Position numbers and translations under genes: made by a program. The notes below the pieces were generated by a model. That model made no database searches. It worked only from the letters and a program-made list of their open reading frames with translations, and had not been told where the DNA came from. Positions 48,689 through 57,544 of a DNA stretch of 64,000 nucleotides are shown piece by piece. The DNA lies in the NCBI GenBank assembly GCA_002482545.1, contig DLGF01000016.1, forward strand, positions 62,001 to 126,000. Direction: 5' to 3'. How positions within the stretch are numbered: position 1 is the first letter of the stretch; each line of letters starts with the position of its first letter. The DNA comes from Sporomusaceae bacterium UBA7701. Lineage in GTDB: Bacteria; Bacillota; Negativicutes; Sporomusales; UBA7701.

Positions 48689-50502
48689 TTGTTCGTCGAC
48701 AGACCCAAAACGGTGGATCGTCTAAGCATAGCAAAGCTTGCCCTTCTCTTCGTTTTCGTCGTGCTTGTGAGCCGATTGGGCTATTTGCAGCTTATCGAAG
48801 GTTTGCATTATCAGCAACTGGCCGATGGCAACCGTATCAGAATGATTCCCGTCAGAGCTTCGCGGGGCGTATTCTATGACCGCAACGGCATTCCGCTGGT
48901 CTCTGACCGTCCCAGTTTTTCGATTGCAGTGTTCACTTTTTCAGATCATATATCCAATAAAGTCATCGATAAACTTAGCCAAATTTTAGCTATGAGTCCG
49001 GTGGAACTTCGGACGAAACTAAGCCGGCACCAGGGATTGCCCTATGAGCCGATTTTGCTGAAAATCGATGTCGGTCCCGAGATTGTTGCCAAGATTGAGG
49101 AGAATCGGAACGATTTGCCTGATGTCTTCGTCCGGGCGGACCCGGTCAGAAACTATATGCGCGATAATGTTGCGGCGCATGTGTTCGGATACGTCGGGGA
49201 AATTAGCGCGGACGAGCTGCGAAGGCAGAAAAAGGACGGCTATAGATCGGGAGATATAGTGGGCAAGTCAGGCTTAGAGAAAGTCTATGACCAATTTATT
49301 CGGGGAACGGACGGAGGAGAGCGAATCGAAGTGGATGTCAATGGCCAACCGCTGCAAATATTGAACAAAGTTCCCCCCAAGCCCGGCAACAATTTGGTGT
49401 TGACTTTGGACTACGCTATTCAACAAGCGGCGGAATTCGCGATCGATAAACAACTCCGTTATCTGCAGACCAAAACGCGGTATCATAACGCCAAAGCCGC
49501 GGCCGTTGTGGCGATGAATCCCAATACCGGTGAAATATTGGCCATAGCGAGCCGTCCGGTGTTCGATCCCAATCTGTTTAATGGGGGAATATCCAGTAAA
49601 AATTGACAGACGATCGTCAACAATCCTTTAAGCCCAATGGAAAATAGAGCGATTGCCGGAGAGTATCCTCCAGGGTCTGTTTTTAAAATTGTCACAGGCA
49701 CGGCAGCCCTGGAGCTTGGCAAAGTTACAATCCAGGAAAAGATACTGGATACGGGAAGGCACTGGCTCATCCCCAAAGGCAACGCCGGAGGTGAAGCTTT
49801 GGGGTGGATCGGGTTTAAGGAGGCGCTGGCCAAATCTGACAACGTATATTTTTACGAAATGGGGAACCGGGTCGGTATTGATAAGTTGGAAAAGTACGCC
49901 CGGATGTACGGGCTAGGCGCCGTCACTGGGATAGAACTGCCCGGTGAAGCGGAAGGCTTGGTGGCCAACCGGCAATATAAGGAAGAAGTTTACGGGGAAG
50001 AGTGGTACTTATCGGAGACGTTTGATGCTGCTATTGGACAGGGCTTCAATTAGTCACCCCGCTTCAGATGGCAATGGTCATGGGTGAAGTGGCCAACGGC
50101 GGAGTGCGCTATCGACCTTATCTGGTCGATAAAATTGTTTCGCCTGATGGTGAGTTGCTGAAGAAATTTAAGCCGCAGCAAACAGGCCATATCAATATAT
50201 CCAGGCAGAGTTTGGCGGTCATTCGCGAGGCTCTTCATGAATCGTCCTTGCCGGGAGGAACAGCGGCAAGCGCGTTCGCTGGCTTTCCCATCCCTATCGC
50301 GGGCAAAACGGGAACCGCCGAAAATCCGCATGGCGACGATCATGGGTGGTTTGTAGCCTATGCCCCGCTTGAAAAACCGAGAATTGTTGTGGCGGTCATT
50401 GTAGAGCAGGGGGGATTCGGTTCGCAAGCGGCGGCTCCGATTGCACGAAATGTCCTTGAGGCGGTTTTTCTTCGGGAGAATAGAAAGAATCAGGAAGGCT
50501 AG
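48689..50502 (+). pseudogene. mrdA: Penicillin-binding protein 2 (transpeptidase), disrupted
   Basis: A 600-residue PBP2-type protein is encoded in three pieces. Part 1 (48689-49606) has the membrane helix, the PBP dimerisation domain (RASRGVFYDRNGIPL) and GKSGLEKVYD. A TGA at 49604-49606 lies in frame where Trp (TGG) is expected. Part 2 continues in the same frame with the catalytic Ser in YPPGSVFK (about 49663-49686) and ends at TAG 50051-50053. There a missing T in GGCTTCAATTTAGTC shifts the frame, and part 3 resumes LVTPLQMAMVMGEVANGG with KTG in IAGKTGTAE. Two independent lesions make it a pseudogene, unless sequencing error accounts for one. Confidence 0.88.
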
Positions 50503-50684
50503 GGGACCCTCCGGGCGGATAGGCGCTTATAGAAGCCGAAAGTTTCAGGATTTATAAATTGCTTTACAAAGCCGTGTGGCCTGCTGGCCCACGGCTTTTA
50601 TCTGCCTTAAGGCGTAAGAAGAAAGTCAAAAAATATTTGCATAGAGCCGCCAAGCGCGAAATAACAGTATAGGGGTGATGGAAT

Positions 50685-51437
50685 ATGGCGGTTTATTATA
50701 TTGCGAGGCGTAATTTGCTATGGGCCCTTTTGCCGACCATCGTCTTCCTATTCGGCATTTTTTTCCAAGCAAGCGCAGGGCAGCCCCTGACAGGCAAAAT
50801 AATCGTGGTTGATGCGGGGCATGGCGGCGTCGATTCCGGCGCCAATCGCCCGGGGATAGCAGAGAAGGAGATAAACTTGGCGATTGCCCTGCAGCTCCGC
50901 GACGCTCTCAAGGCGCAAGAGGCCAGGGTGGTCCTGACAAGGGATGCGGATGTCGATCTCAGTGGCTTATGTGATAGTGAACAGGTGCGTGGCCGTTATC
51001 GCCGGGATCTGAATGCCAGGCTGGAAATGATACAGGAATCGGATGCCGATCTATTTGTCAGCATTCATGCCAATACAAGTTTGAAGGCGCGAAGACGTGG
51101 GTTCGAATGCTATTATGCAACCGGCATGGATGCCGGGAAGATGCTGGCTTTAGCCATTCAGGACCAGCTTCGCGCCGTGGCGCCCATCAGCCAGAATGCA
51201 AAACCAGCCGATTATTTTGTTCTCCGGCGAAACAAAGTGCCGGCAGTATTGGTGGAAGTCGGTTTTATAACCAATACAGAGGAGGCGGCCTTATTACAGT
51301 CAGCGGAATATCAGCGAAGTTTGGCAAAAGCCATAGCCTCCGGGATTGTTCTGTATTATAGGCCGCCTCTTTCCGCTATCGTGAATCAATGCCGCGCGTT
51401 ATGGATGCCGCCGCAGAAGGCGGCGCTGGGGGACTGA
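50685..51437 (+). CDS. cwlD: N-acetylmuramoyl-L-alanine amidase (CwlD/Amidase_3 type)
   Basis: 250 residues from ATG 50685 with GGGGTGATGG upstream. Signal anchor (about 11-32), then zinc-site motifs VVDAGHGGVDSGA (His), IAEKEINLAIA (Glu), VSIHANTS (His) and VLVEVGFITNTEEA (catalytic Glu). The length and layout match CwlD, which makes muramic-lactam in the spore cortex. It stands with a PdaB-like deacetylase, its usual biochemical partner class. Confidence 0.88.
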   Translation: MAVYYIARRNLLWALLPTIVFLFGIFFQASAGQPLTGKIIVVDAGHGGVDSGANRPGIAEKEINLAIALQLRDALKAQEARVVLTRDADVDLSGLCDSEQVRGRYRRDLNARLEMIQESDADLFVSIHANTSLKARRRGFECYYATGMDAGKMLALAIQDQLRAVAPISQNAKPADYFVLRRNKVPAVLVEVGFITNTEEAALLQSAEYQRSLAKAIASGIVLYYRPPLSAIVNQCRALWMPPQKAALGD

Positions 51438-51517
51438 GCTTGGGCTGGTATGATCCAAGGACTGCCGTGCCGGCTTGTTGTGCGCAAAAATAAGAAAAGC
51501 GGGAAAGGACAAAACGG

Positions 51518-52243
51518 ATGTATATTACCCGACGGTGGCTATGGGGGTTAGGGGCCGGCGTGGTGCTGGGCCTGCTGGCGTACAGCGGCATGAGTGATTC
51601 AGTGCGGTATAGCAATGTACGGACTGTGAGCAGAGTATCGACAAACGACAAGATTGTTGCAATCACCATTGACGACGGGCCCCATCCGAAGACTACGCCG
51701 GAGATACTAACCGTACTTCGGGAAAAAGATGTAAAGGTTACCTTTTTTGTTTTAGGCGTCAACGCCCAGAAAAATCCCAGGCTTCTGGCCCAGGAATTGC
51801 TGGACGGGCATGAAATCGGCAGCCACGCCTACAGCCATGCCAAGCTCTCAACGTTATCCCAGGAGAAGATCGACGAGGAACTGAATCAAACCGAAAACGC
51901 CATTATGCTCATTGGTTCCAAGCCCACGCTGTTTCGGCCGCCGGGAGGAGAATACAATTCGAGAGTTTTGTCGTCGGTTCAGCATAAAGGGTATACCATG
52001 GTTTTGTGGTCGGTCGATCCTCATGACTGGCGCCGGCCTTCGGTAAATGATTTGGTCGAAACCGTCATGGCCAAGGTCAGACCGGGAAGCATCATTCTCT
52101 TGCATGACGGACAGTATCCCCTGCCTACCCCGAAAGCGCTGGCAATCCTTATCGATCGGCTAAAAAGCGAAGGCTACAGGCTGGTTACGGTAAGTGAACT
52201 GCTAAATTCCAGTGAAACGCGGTCCTCTTCCGACGGCATCTAA
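51518..52243 (+). CDS. Polysaccharide deacetylase, PdaB/spore-type
   Basis: 241 residues from ATG 51518. N-terminal anchor (about 7-27), NodB motifs ITIDDGPHPKTTPEIL, GSHAYSHAKLS, FRPPGGEYNS, LWSVDPHDWRRP and ILLHDGQYPLP. These five blocks are complete, so it is an active metal-dependent deacetylase. With CwlD it could form muramic-delta-lactam during sporulation. AGCGGGAAAGGA provides the ribosome site. Confidence 0.9.
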   Translation: MYITRRWLWGLGAGVVLGLLAYSGMSDSVRYSNVRTVSRVSTNDKIVAITIDDGPHPKTTPEILTVLREKDVKVTFFVLGVNAQKNPRLLAQELLDGHEIGSHAYSHAKLSTLSQEKIDEELNQTENAIMLIGSKPTLFRPPGGEYNSRVLSSVQHKGYTMVLWSVDPHDWRRPSVNDLVETVMAKVRPGSIILLHDGQYPLPTPKALAILIDRLKSEGYRLVTVSELLNSSETRSSSDGI

Positions 52244-52378
52244 GCAAAGGCCTTAGGCAGGAGGCTGTCCGGGCGGTTTATTCCCGGTTTGTCAGCCGCC
52301 GCCCATTGGCAGGCATATCCTGCCGCGCAAAGAGTTCTCGGTGGCGGGGCGCGAAAAACAAAAGGTAGAAGAGCCATG

Positions 52379-52411
52379 CGAAAATTCCTGCGCGTAGAGC
52401 AGGAATTTCTT
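52379..52411 (+). terminator. Hairpin, probable terminator
   Basis: GAAAATTCCTGC, loop, GCAGGAATTTC followed by TTT. Confidence 0.6.
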
Positions 52412-52522
52412 TCCGCAAAAACAGGTATTAATTTACATTATTCGACAGGAAATCAGCGCTTTGTGTAGAAGTGTATAGTGTAATTATTGCAGATCGTAAA
52501 TTTTCCGATGGAGGGTTGGCTT

Positions 52523-53119
52523 ATGAGAAGAGGTGGGATTGCGTTAATTGTCGCCTGTTTAATGCTGGCTGTTTTTGCTGGTCCCGCGCTGGCGTATAGT
52601 GTATCCGTTTCCAACTCGGGCCCTAGTGGAAATGTTTATATACCCAAAGGAACGCTGATCGACGCAGAACTGATTACCGGGGTCAATTCCGGTGAGAACG
52701 GCGCCCATGACATTGCTTATTTCAAGATAAAGCAAAATGTTATTGTCAATGGGGTAGTGGTATTGCCCAGCGGCACGGTCGGTTGTGTTTACGTCACTTC
52801 GGCGGACTCTGCCAATTTCCTTGGAAAGCGTGGCAAGCTCCAGCTCAAAATAAGCAATATTCAGGCCTTGAACGGCGCGATAGTCCCCTTGACCTTCGAA
52901 ATTAAGAAGTACGGCGGTATTGTGGACAAGAATTTGCCTTACCAACTATTGGCGATGTATTCTTCGGGTATACATAAACTGGGGCTGTTGTCCGGGAGGT
53001 ATCCCGGCGGCGAAGCGGAAATTCCGGCAGGGACCAAATTCCAGGTAGCGGTTGACTATGATGCCGATTTGGGATGCACCCCCGATATGCTGGAAGCGGT
53101 AATGGTAAAAAGAAGGTAG
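52523..53119 (+). CDS. Exported protein of unknown function (198 aa)
   Basis: 198 residues from ATG 52523 with GGAGGG upstream. Signal peptide (about 1-24, cut near ALA-YSV). The mature part is beta-rich: YIPKGTLIDAELITGVNSGE, VLPSGTVGCVYVT, EIPAGTKFQVAVD. Repeated I/LPxGT turns recall small barrel-like envelope proteins of diderm Firmicutes. I do not know a family name. It has its own terminator at 53135. Confidence 0.7.
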   Translation: MRRGGIALIVACLMLAVFAGPALAYSVSVSNSGPSGNVYIPKGTLIDAELITGVNSGENGAHDIAYFKIKQNVIVNGVVVLPSGTVGCVYVTSADSANFLGKRGKLQLKISNIQALNGAIVPLTFEIKKYGGIVDKNLPYQLLAMYSSGIHKLGLLSGRYPGGEAEIPAGTKFQVAVDYDADLGCTPDMLEAVMVKRR

Positions 53120-53134
53120 ACAGCTAGTCTCAAG

Positions 53135-53159
53135 ACCGGGATAAGTACCCGGTTTTTTT
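53135..53159 (+). terminator. Rho-independent terminator
   Basis: ACCGGG, loop, CCCGGT, T7. Confidence 0.88.
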
Positions 53160-53292
53160 ATTGGGAAGCGATAATGGCAAGATGGGACGCTTGTTTCCGC
53201 AACCCCTCGCGACACGGCGCATATGATATAGTAACTCAGAGTACAGGAAACGATGTCCGCCGTAGCGGAATAAACCGGCAGGAGCGAAGAAT

Positions 53293-53526
53293 ATGAAGAT
53301 CAAGTGTGGCAAAAAAGAGTATTACCTGACTCCCTCGGACCGAATTGTCTATGATGGGGCAACCTATCAATTGATTACGCGAACCATTCAAAAGGGGAAA
53401 CAAACAATCACTCCGGTGGTAGCCAAGGTGACCGCCGACAGGCTGATCCAGGAGAGGGCGCTGGTCCTGGCCAAGAAGGAGAAACGGGATGGCGTCGAAC
53501 TCCTTTATTATAAGCTCGCGACATAG
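53293..53526 (+). CDS. Small hypothetical protein (77 aa)
   Basis: 77 residues from ATG 53293 with AGGAGCGAAG upstream. It is a basic mixed alpha/beta peptide (KCGKKEYYLTPSDRIVYDGA, VVAKVTADRLIQERAL), cytoplasmic, with no known family. It is a single gene closed by a bidirectional terminator. Confidence 0.6.
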   Translation: MKIKCGKKEYYLTPSDRIVYDGATYQLITRTIQKGKQTITPVVAKVTADRLIQERALVLAKKEKRDGVELLYYKLAT

Positions 53527-53557
53527 GTTTTGGCAGCCGGACCTGCGCCGGAGGCGA

Positions 53558-53592
53558 AAAAACAAGCCGGGAAGGCATCCCGGCTTGTTTTA
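53558..53592. terminator. Bidirectional terminator
   Basis: AACAAGCCGGGA (53561-53572) pairs with TCCCGGCTTGTT (53578-53589), A6 and T4 flanks. Confidence 0.9.
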
Positions 53593-53684
53593 TCATGCTG
53601 AATATACCGTTTTAGGGGGCTCGGCCGCTTTCGGAAAGAAGCGGCCGATATGCTGGCCGGTGAGGAGGCATCCTGCTTAACGGC

Positions 53685-54134
53685 TTATTTTATTCCGGGC
53701 GAACAGAGGGTGAAAGGGCCAGGGGCGGAGTAGAGCACTACCCGGTTGCCGGAAACCTCTTTGAAATCAAGCAGGGCTGTCCACATCGTATCGTCGGCGG
53801 AATAGGCTTTCAGGCGAAGCTTTAAATTGGTCAAGCCGTGAGGGATGGTAAAGGATTGGTCTTTTGATTCCTGGGGGGTAAAGGTATGACTATAAAATTC
53901 GCGGTCACCGGCCAAGAGGGTGACTTCCGCCTTTTTTATCCGGTAGACGGTCGCAATGTCCTCGTTGCCTGCTCCCGAACTGGGAAGATGATAATTCTGC
54001 CAAAACGATTTATCCACCGTTACCTTGAGAACGGTAGGGGCGAAAGGGGCGGCGGATACAATGGCCGGCTGACTCAAGATCAGGAGCAGCAATCCGGTCA
54101 AAGCAGCGGTTACCAGAGCGCGGAAAACTTTCAT
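53685..54134 (-). CDS. Exported protein of unknown function (149 aa)
   Basis: 149 residues from ATG 54134 with GAGGAG upstream on the complement. Signal peptide (about 1-28, AIVSAA) then a beta-sandwich-like domain (VLKVTVDKSFWQNYHLPSSG, AEVTLLAGDREFYSHTFTPQ, LKLRLKAYSADDTMWTAL). No family recognised. It converges on the 77-aa gene. Confidence 0.65.
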   Translation of the reverse strand: MKVFRALVTAALTGLLLLILSQPAIVSAAPFAPTVLKVTVDKSFWQNYHLPSSGAGNEDIATVYRIKKAEVTLLAGDREFYSHTFTPQESKDQSFTIPHGLTNLKLRLKAYSADDTMWTALLDFKEVSGNRVVLYSAPGPFTLCSPGIK

Positions 54135-54338
54135 AGTATCGAACTCCTCAGCTTTTTGGCTAAATTATACCGCAAATGGACAATCTTGACAATAAATGAC
54201 AAATAAGTCCTGGAGATATTGCCGAGGTGATGGCAATTGCCGGATTGGCCAATACATAAGGCCGGAGCATTGGAAAAGGAAGGAGACCGGCGGGTGGGCG
54301 GGGAACTGAATAGCGATAATGAGAAGCGGAAGGGAGCG

Positions 54339-54857
54339 ATGGACATGTGCCTGACCTGCCGGCTTCTGGCCGGAGAGCTGGTGCCTCCCGGAGGAGTGAT
54401 AATCCGGACGGATAAGGTGGTGCTGCATCATTGTCTCGATGTACTGGTGCCCGGATACCTGGTGGCGTCTCCTGTCCGTCATGTCAGCACGGTGGCCGGG
54501 TTGTCCGACGGGGAATTGGCGGAGATGGCTCACTTGCTCCGGGCTGCCGCCGGCCTTGCCGAAGCCATCGCCGGCGTTGAAAAAGTGTATGTCGCCAGTA
54601 TTGGAGAGGAGACCGCCCATGTCCACTTCCATCTGTTTCCCCGCTATGGCTGGATGAGGGAAAAAGCGCCGCCGGAGGTTTATGCCGGCGGGCGCCTGGA
54701 CGGCCTCAGGCTTATGGCCCATATGCGGGAAAGCTGCAGGGCCGGCAAAACGGAAATGACGGCCAGGGAGATTGTCGAGGTTGTCGATTGGATCAGGATG
54801 AAGCTTACACCGGGAAAGCATGCCAAAGACCAGACCGGCGCCGGTGTGGAGGATTAA
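54339..54857 (+). CDS. HIT-family nucleotide hydrolase/transferase
   Basis: 172 residues from ATG 54339 with GAAGGGAG upstream. MCLTCRLLAGELVPPGGVI opens it, and HVHFHLFPRYGWM near residue 90 is the H-x-H-x-H histidine triad. HIT proteins cleave or transfer nucleoside monophosphate groups. The substrate is unknown. It lies 4 bases before the YbaK-like gene, so one operon is likely. Confidence 0.85.
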   Translation: MDMCLTCRLLAGELVPPGGVIIRTDKVVLHHCLDVLVPGYLVASPVRHVSTVAGLSDGELAEMAHLLRAAAGLAEAIAGVEKVYVASIGEETAHVHFHLFPRYGWMREKAPPEVYAGGRLDGLRLMAHMRESCRAGKTEMTAREIVEVVDWIRMKLTPGKHAKDQTGAGVED

Positions 54858-54861
54858 AGGG

Positions 54862-55332
54862 ATGGACACTCTGAAACGAATCCTGGAGCAAAGTTCGTAT
54901 TTTTACGAAATCATCAGCCATCCGGAGCCGCTGCTGACCAGCCGCGCCGGGGCCGAGTACTTCGGGATTGACCGGGGGCAAACAGCGCCCACGCTGCTTG
55001 TGAAAACCGGCCGGCAGTATTTTCGCCTGATTATCGCCGGCGACCGCGGGCGGGTGAACATGGCTGAATTGTCGCCCAGGCTCGGCTGCGGGCGGATTAA
55101 GCTGGCCGCCCGCGACGAGGTCCGAAGCGTGACAGGCTTTGAGCCGGGCTGGGTGCCGCTGGTCGGAATCCCTCTTCCGGTTATCCTGGATCAGCGTCTG
55201 CTGCGCTACGACTGTGTTTATGGCGGCGCCGGCAAACCGGATTGCACCCTCCGGATCGATCCCCGAGCACTTGTGGAACTCAATCAGGTTGTGGCCGCCA
55301 TCGAAGATTCGGATCAGCAATTATTCCATTGA
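54862..55332 (+). CDS. YbaK/prolyl-tRNA deacylase-domain protein
   Basis: 156 residues from ATG 54862 (GGAGGATTAAAGGG upstream). The YbaK fold is visible in LLVKTGRQYFRLIIAGDRGRVNMAEL, GCGRIKLAARDEVRSVTGFE and VPLVGIPLPVILDQRL, then DCTLRIDP. Family members hydrolyse mischarged Cys- or Ala-tRNAPro. It is shorter than full YbaK but keeps the whole domain. Confidence 0.85.
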   Translation: MDTLKRILEQSSYFYEIISHPEPLLTSRAGAEYFGIDRGQTAPTLLVKTGRQYFRLIIAGDRGRVNMAELSPRLGCGRIKLAARDEVRSVTGFEPGWVPLVGIPLPVILDQRLLRYDCVYGGAGKPDCTLRIDPRALVELNQVVAAIEDSDQQLFH

Positions 55333-55756
55333 TCGCCTCCGGCCAGCGGAAAAGCTTTGAACCCGTAAAAACTTCTTCACCGCTCGGCCTGTCTCCCTGG
55401 GGGAAGCTTTATGCCGGATTTCGCGCCGGTGCCGGGGGGATTCATGTTTGTCGCTACAAAGAAGACTCGGGTTTATAGAAAAAGCGAAAGTAATAAAAAA
55501 ATAAGCCTGTGTTAACACACAGACCACAATGGGAAAAGAAAATTGATATGGCTTACAACGATTGTATGATATAGAAAGATAAAAGTCAATATTGTATTCG
55601 GCTATTTTTTCACAAAAGCAGTATTTTTTTGTCTGGAATGCGTCCGGTGGACAGAGACATTTGCCTGAAGGGAGAAAGATCATAGTTGCAAATGGCGGCG
55701 GTGAACACCGACAGAACCTGGTCAGCATAGAATAACGATAAACCGGGGGTGGCTTT
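55333..55756 (+). other. 424-base intergenic region
   Basis: Mostly AT-rich. A perfect palindrome TGTGTTAACACA (55508-55519) may be an operator, and -10-like TATGATATA follows near 55565. No gene seen. Confidence 0.5.
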
Positions 55757-55939
55757 GTGGCTGACAGTAGGGCGGTTCAATTGGAAAACTATGATTTGAC
55801 CCGCAAAATCTATGCGATCCGGGCGCTGGAGATTGTAAGCCGGGCAATGGAGGATGAAGCGAGAAAGCAGGAGCCGGATCTGGCGGCAATCGCCAGTTTG
55901 GCGGCCGCAACCGCGTCGTTGCTGAGCTCCGTTTCCTAG
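55757..55939 (+). CDS. Small helical protein (60 aa), unknown
   Basis: 60 residues from GTG 55757 with GGGGGTGG upstream. It is nearly all helix (LENYDLTRKIYAIRALEIVS, LAAIASLAAATASLLSSV) and acidic. No family known. It has its own terminator. Confidence 0.55.
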   Translation: MADSRAVQLENYDLTRKIYAIRALEIVSRAMEDEARKQEPDLAAIASLAAATASLLSSVS

Positions 55940-55966
55940 CCCGTGCAGTATGTGACCCAAGCCAGC

Positions 55967-55992
55967 AAAAAGGCCGTATATACGGCCCTTTT
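55967..55992. terminator. Bidirectional terminator
   Basis: AAAAAGGCCGTA, TATA-type centre, TACGGCCCTTTT. Confidence 0.85.
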
Positions 55993-56142
55993 GTTTTCTC
56001 ATTTTTCCGGCCTCTTGTAAACCGTTACTGCCGGGCGAATACCGAGTTGCTCGATTCTTTGCCGCTTCTCGTTTAGGGCGGAAGGCGAAGCGGGCGATGT
56101 CGTTCGCGGTGTTTTTCCGGTGGATTCGCTCAAGCGATTTAC

Positions 56143-56257
56143 CCCCTGTATGCATGTTCAGCCTGCATGGTTAACAGGGGCTAATCGTCCAGGGCGCCGT
56201 GTCTAAACGGGCCGCCCCAGGCTACGCAAGTCACCGGACTTGCCCTCATCAGCCCCT
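56143..56257. ncRNA. Candidate structured RNA with alternative pairing
   Basis: CCCCTGT (56143-56149) pairs with ACAGGGG (56174-56180); the same AGGGG forms AGGGGCT (56176-56182), which pairs with AGCCCCT (56251-56257). Inside lie GGGCG/CGCCC (56192-56217) and GCAAGT/ACTTGC (56226-56243). The strand is undecided and the family unknown. Confidence 0.4.
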
Positions 56258-56389
56258 GCTCTGTTATTGTGCGCGATTCATCGGGGATTAAACTGGAGGG
56301 CAACTGTAATATTCTACTAGCAGTCTGCTGGAATGGGTTTGCCGCATTTAACGCATGCTGTATAGGAAGCGGGCCGGGAGGTGCAGGGG

Positions 56390-56767
56390 ATGAAACAGAC
56401 GGCGATTTTCGATTTTGACGGCGTCATCCATAGCTACAGCAGCGGCTGGCGCGGAGCGACCGTCATACCCGATCCCCCTGTGGAGGGGATTCGCGAGGCG
56501 ATCAACCGGATCCGGCACCGGTACAGGGTGGTCGTCGTGTCGTCGCGCTGCTACCAGCCCGGAGGCATTGAAGCTATCGAGGCCTGGCTGCGCAGCCATG
56601 ATATTCAGGTGGATGCGGTGACGGATGAAAAACCTCCCGCCAAAGTCCTGATCGACGACCGGGCCATCACGTTCGACGGCGACTGCGGGTCGCTGCTGGA
56701 AAAGATCAATTCCTTTCAGCCCTGGACAAAAGGGCGGCGGGCCTGCGAACCGGACAAAGACAATTGA
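56390..56767 (+). CDS. HAD-like phosphatase-fold protein (125 aa)
   Basis: 125 residues from ATG 56390 with GGGAGG upstream. It opens TAIFDFDGVIHSYSSGW, the HAD motif I (DxD), and continues VVVVSSRCYQPGGIEAIEAW (motif II) and AKVLIDDRAITFDGD (motif IV). The cap is missing, as in small C0-type HAD proteins. The substrate is unknown. The structured-RNA candidate lies 130 bases upstream and could belong to its leader. Confidence 0.75.
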   Translation: MKQTAIFDFDGVIHSYSSGWRGATVIPDPPVEGIREAINRIRHRYRVVVVSSRCYQPGGIEAIEAWLRSHDIQVDAVTDEKPPAKVLIDDRAITFDGDCGSLLEKINSFQPWTKGRRACEPDKDN

Positions 56768-56965
56768 CTTCGGCGGCAACGCCCAAAAGGATGAAAATCG
56801 GCGAAAACAAGGGATAATTGTATCTGGAGCATAAGACGACCCAATGCCTGGTTATTTGCGGCAGAAGGATGATGAAAGAAGCGTTCGCAGGCCAAAAGGC
56901 GGAGTAGTCCCCAGGTCAAGGTTCTGTTATAATAGGAGCAGATCCAATAAACAGGAGGTATAAAG

Positions 56966-57520
56966 GTGAACAAAACCCTAGTGATTGTTATCGCCTTAGT
57001 GGCGGTGCTCGCCATCTTCGGCATTTCGAGTTACAACGGCCTGGTCGGCATGAATGAGAATGTCAACGGCAAATGGAGCCAAATCGAGAACCAGCTTCAA
57101 CGCCGGGCGGACCTCATTCCCAACCTGGTCAATACGGTAAAGGGCTATGCGGCTCATGAACAACAGGCGATTCAGGCGGTCGCCGACGCCCGGACCAAAT
57201 TGGCCGGCGCCAGCGGACCGGCGGCGAAAGCCCAGGCCGACAGCGAACTCAGCAGCGCTCTCAGCCGGCTGCTGGTCGTAGTCGAAAACTATCCGAATCT
57301 CAAAGCCGATCAAAACTTCCGGTCCCTGATGGATGAGCTGTCCGGCACCGAAAATCGCATCGCGGTGGCCCGCATGGATTACAATGGCGCAGTTCAGATA
57401 TACAATACCAAGATCCGTTCGTTCCCTACCAGCATGTTCGCCGGAATGTTCGGCTTTGGGCCTAAGGAGTACTTTAAGGCGGAAGAAGGAGCCAAACAAG
57501 TTCCTGAGGTTAAGTTTTAA
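56966..57520 (+). CDS. lemA: LemA-family protein
   Basis: 184 residues from GTG 56966 with AGGAGG upstream. One N-terminal membrane helix then the LemA helical domain: GLVGMNENVNGKWSQIENQL, RRADLIPNLVNTVKGYAAHE and ENRIAVARMDYNGAVQIYNT. LemA proteins are of unknown function and are usually encoded next to TPM-domain proteins, as here. Confidence 0.95.
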   Translation: MNKTLVIVIALVAVLAIFGISSYNGLVGMNENVNGKWSQIENQLQRRADLIPNLVNTVKGYAAHEQQAIQAVADARTKLAGASGPAAKAQADSELSSALSRLLVVVENYPNLKADQNFRSLMDELSGTENRIAVARMDYNGAVQIYNTKIRSFPTSMFAGMFGFGPKEYFKAEEGAKQVPEVKF

Positions 57521-57544
57521 CGCCGGGCAAAGCGAGGGATAACC

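Larger units (their letters stand above)
55940..56389 (+). other. 450-base intergenic region with structured-RNA candidate
   Basis: After the terminator at 55967 no convincing gene is present on either strand. The core 56143-56257 forms several long stems (listed separately). Confidence 0.55.

Noticed and set aside
55610..56155. A 181-codon minus-strand open frame near 56 kb
   Set aside because: It covers a terminator hairpin and the 60-aa plus-strand gene; composition is not coding-like.
56150..56260. Minus-strand resemblance to a tmRNA start (GGGGCTGAT) or a hammerhead ribozyme core (CTGATGA)
   Set aside because: There is no tag reading frame or tRNA-like 3' end for tmRNA, and the GAAA core needed by a hammerhead is absent. 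Kept only as an unassigned structured RNA.
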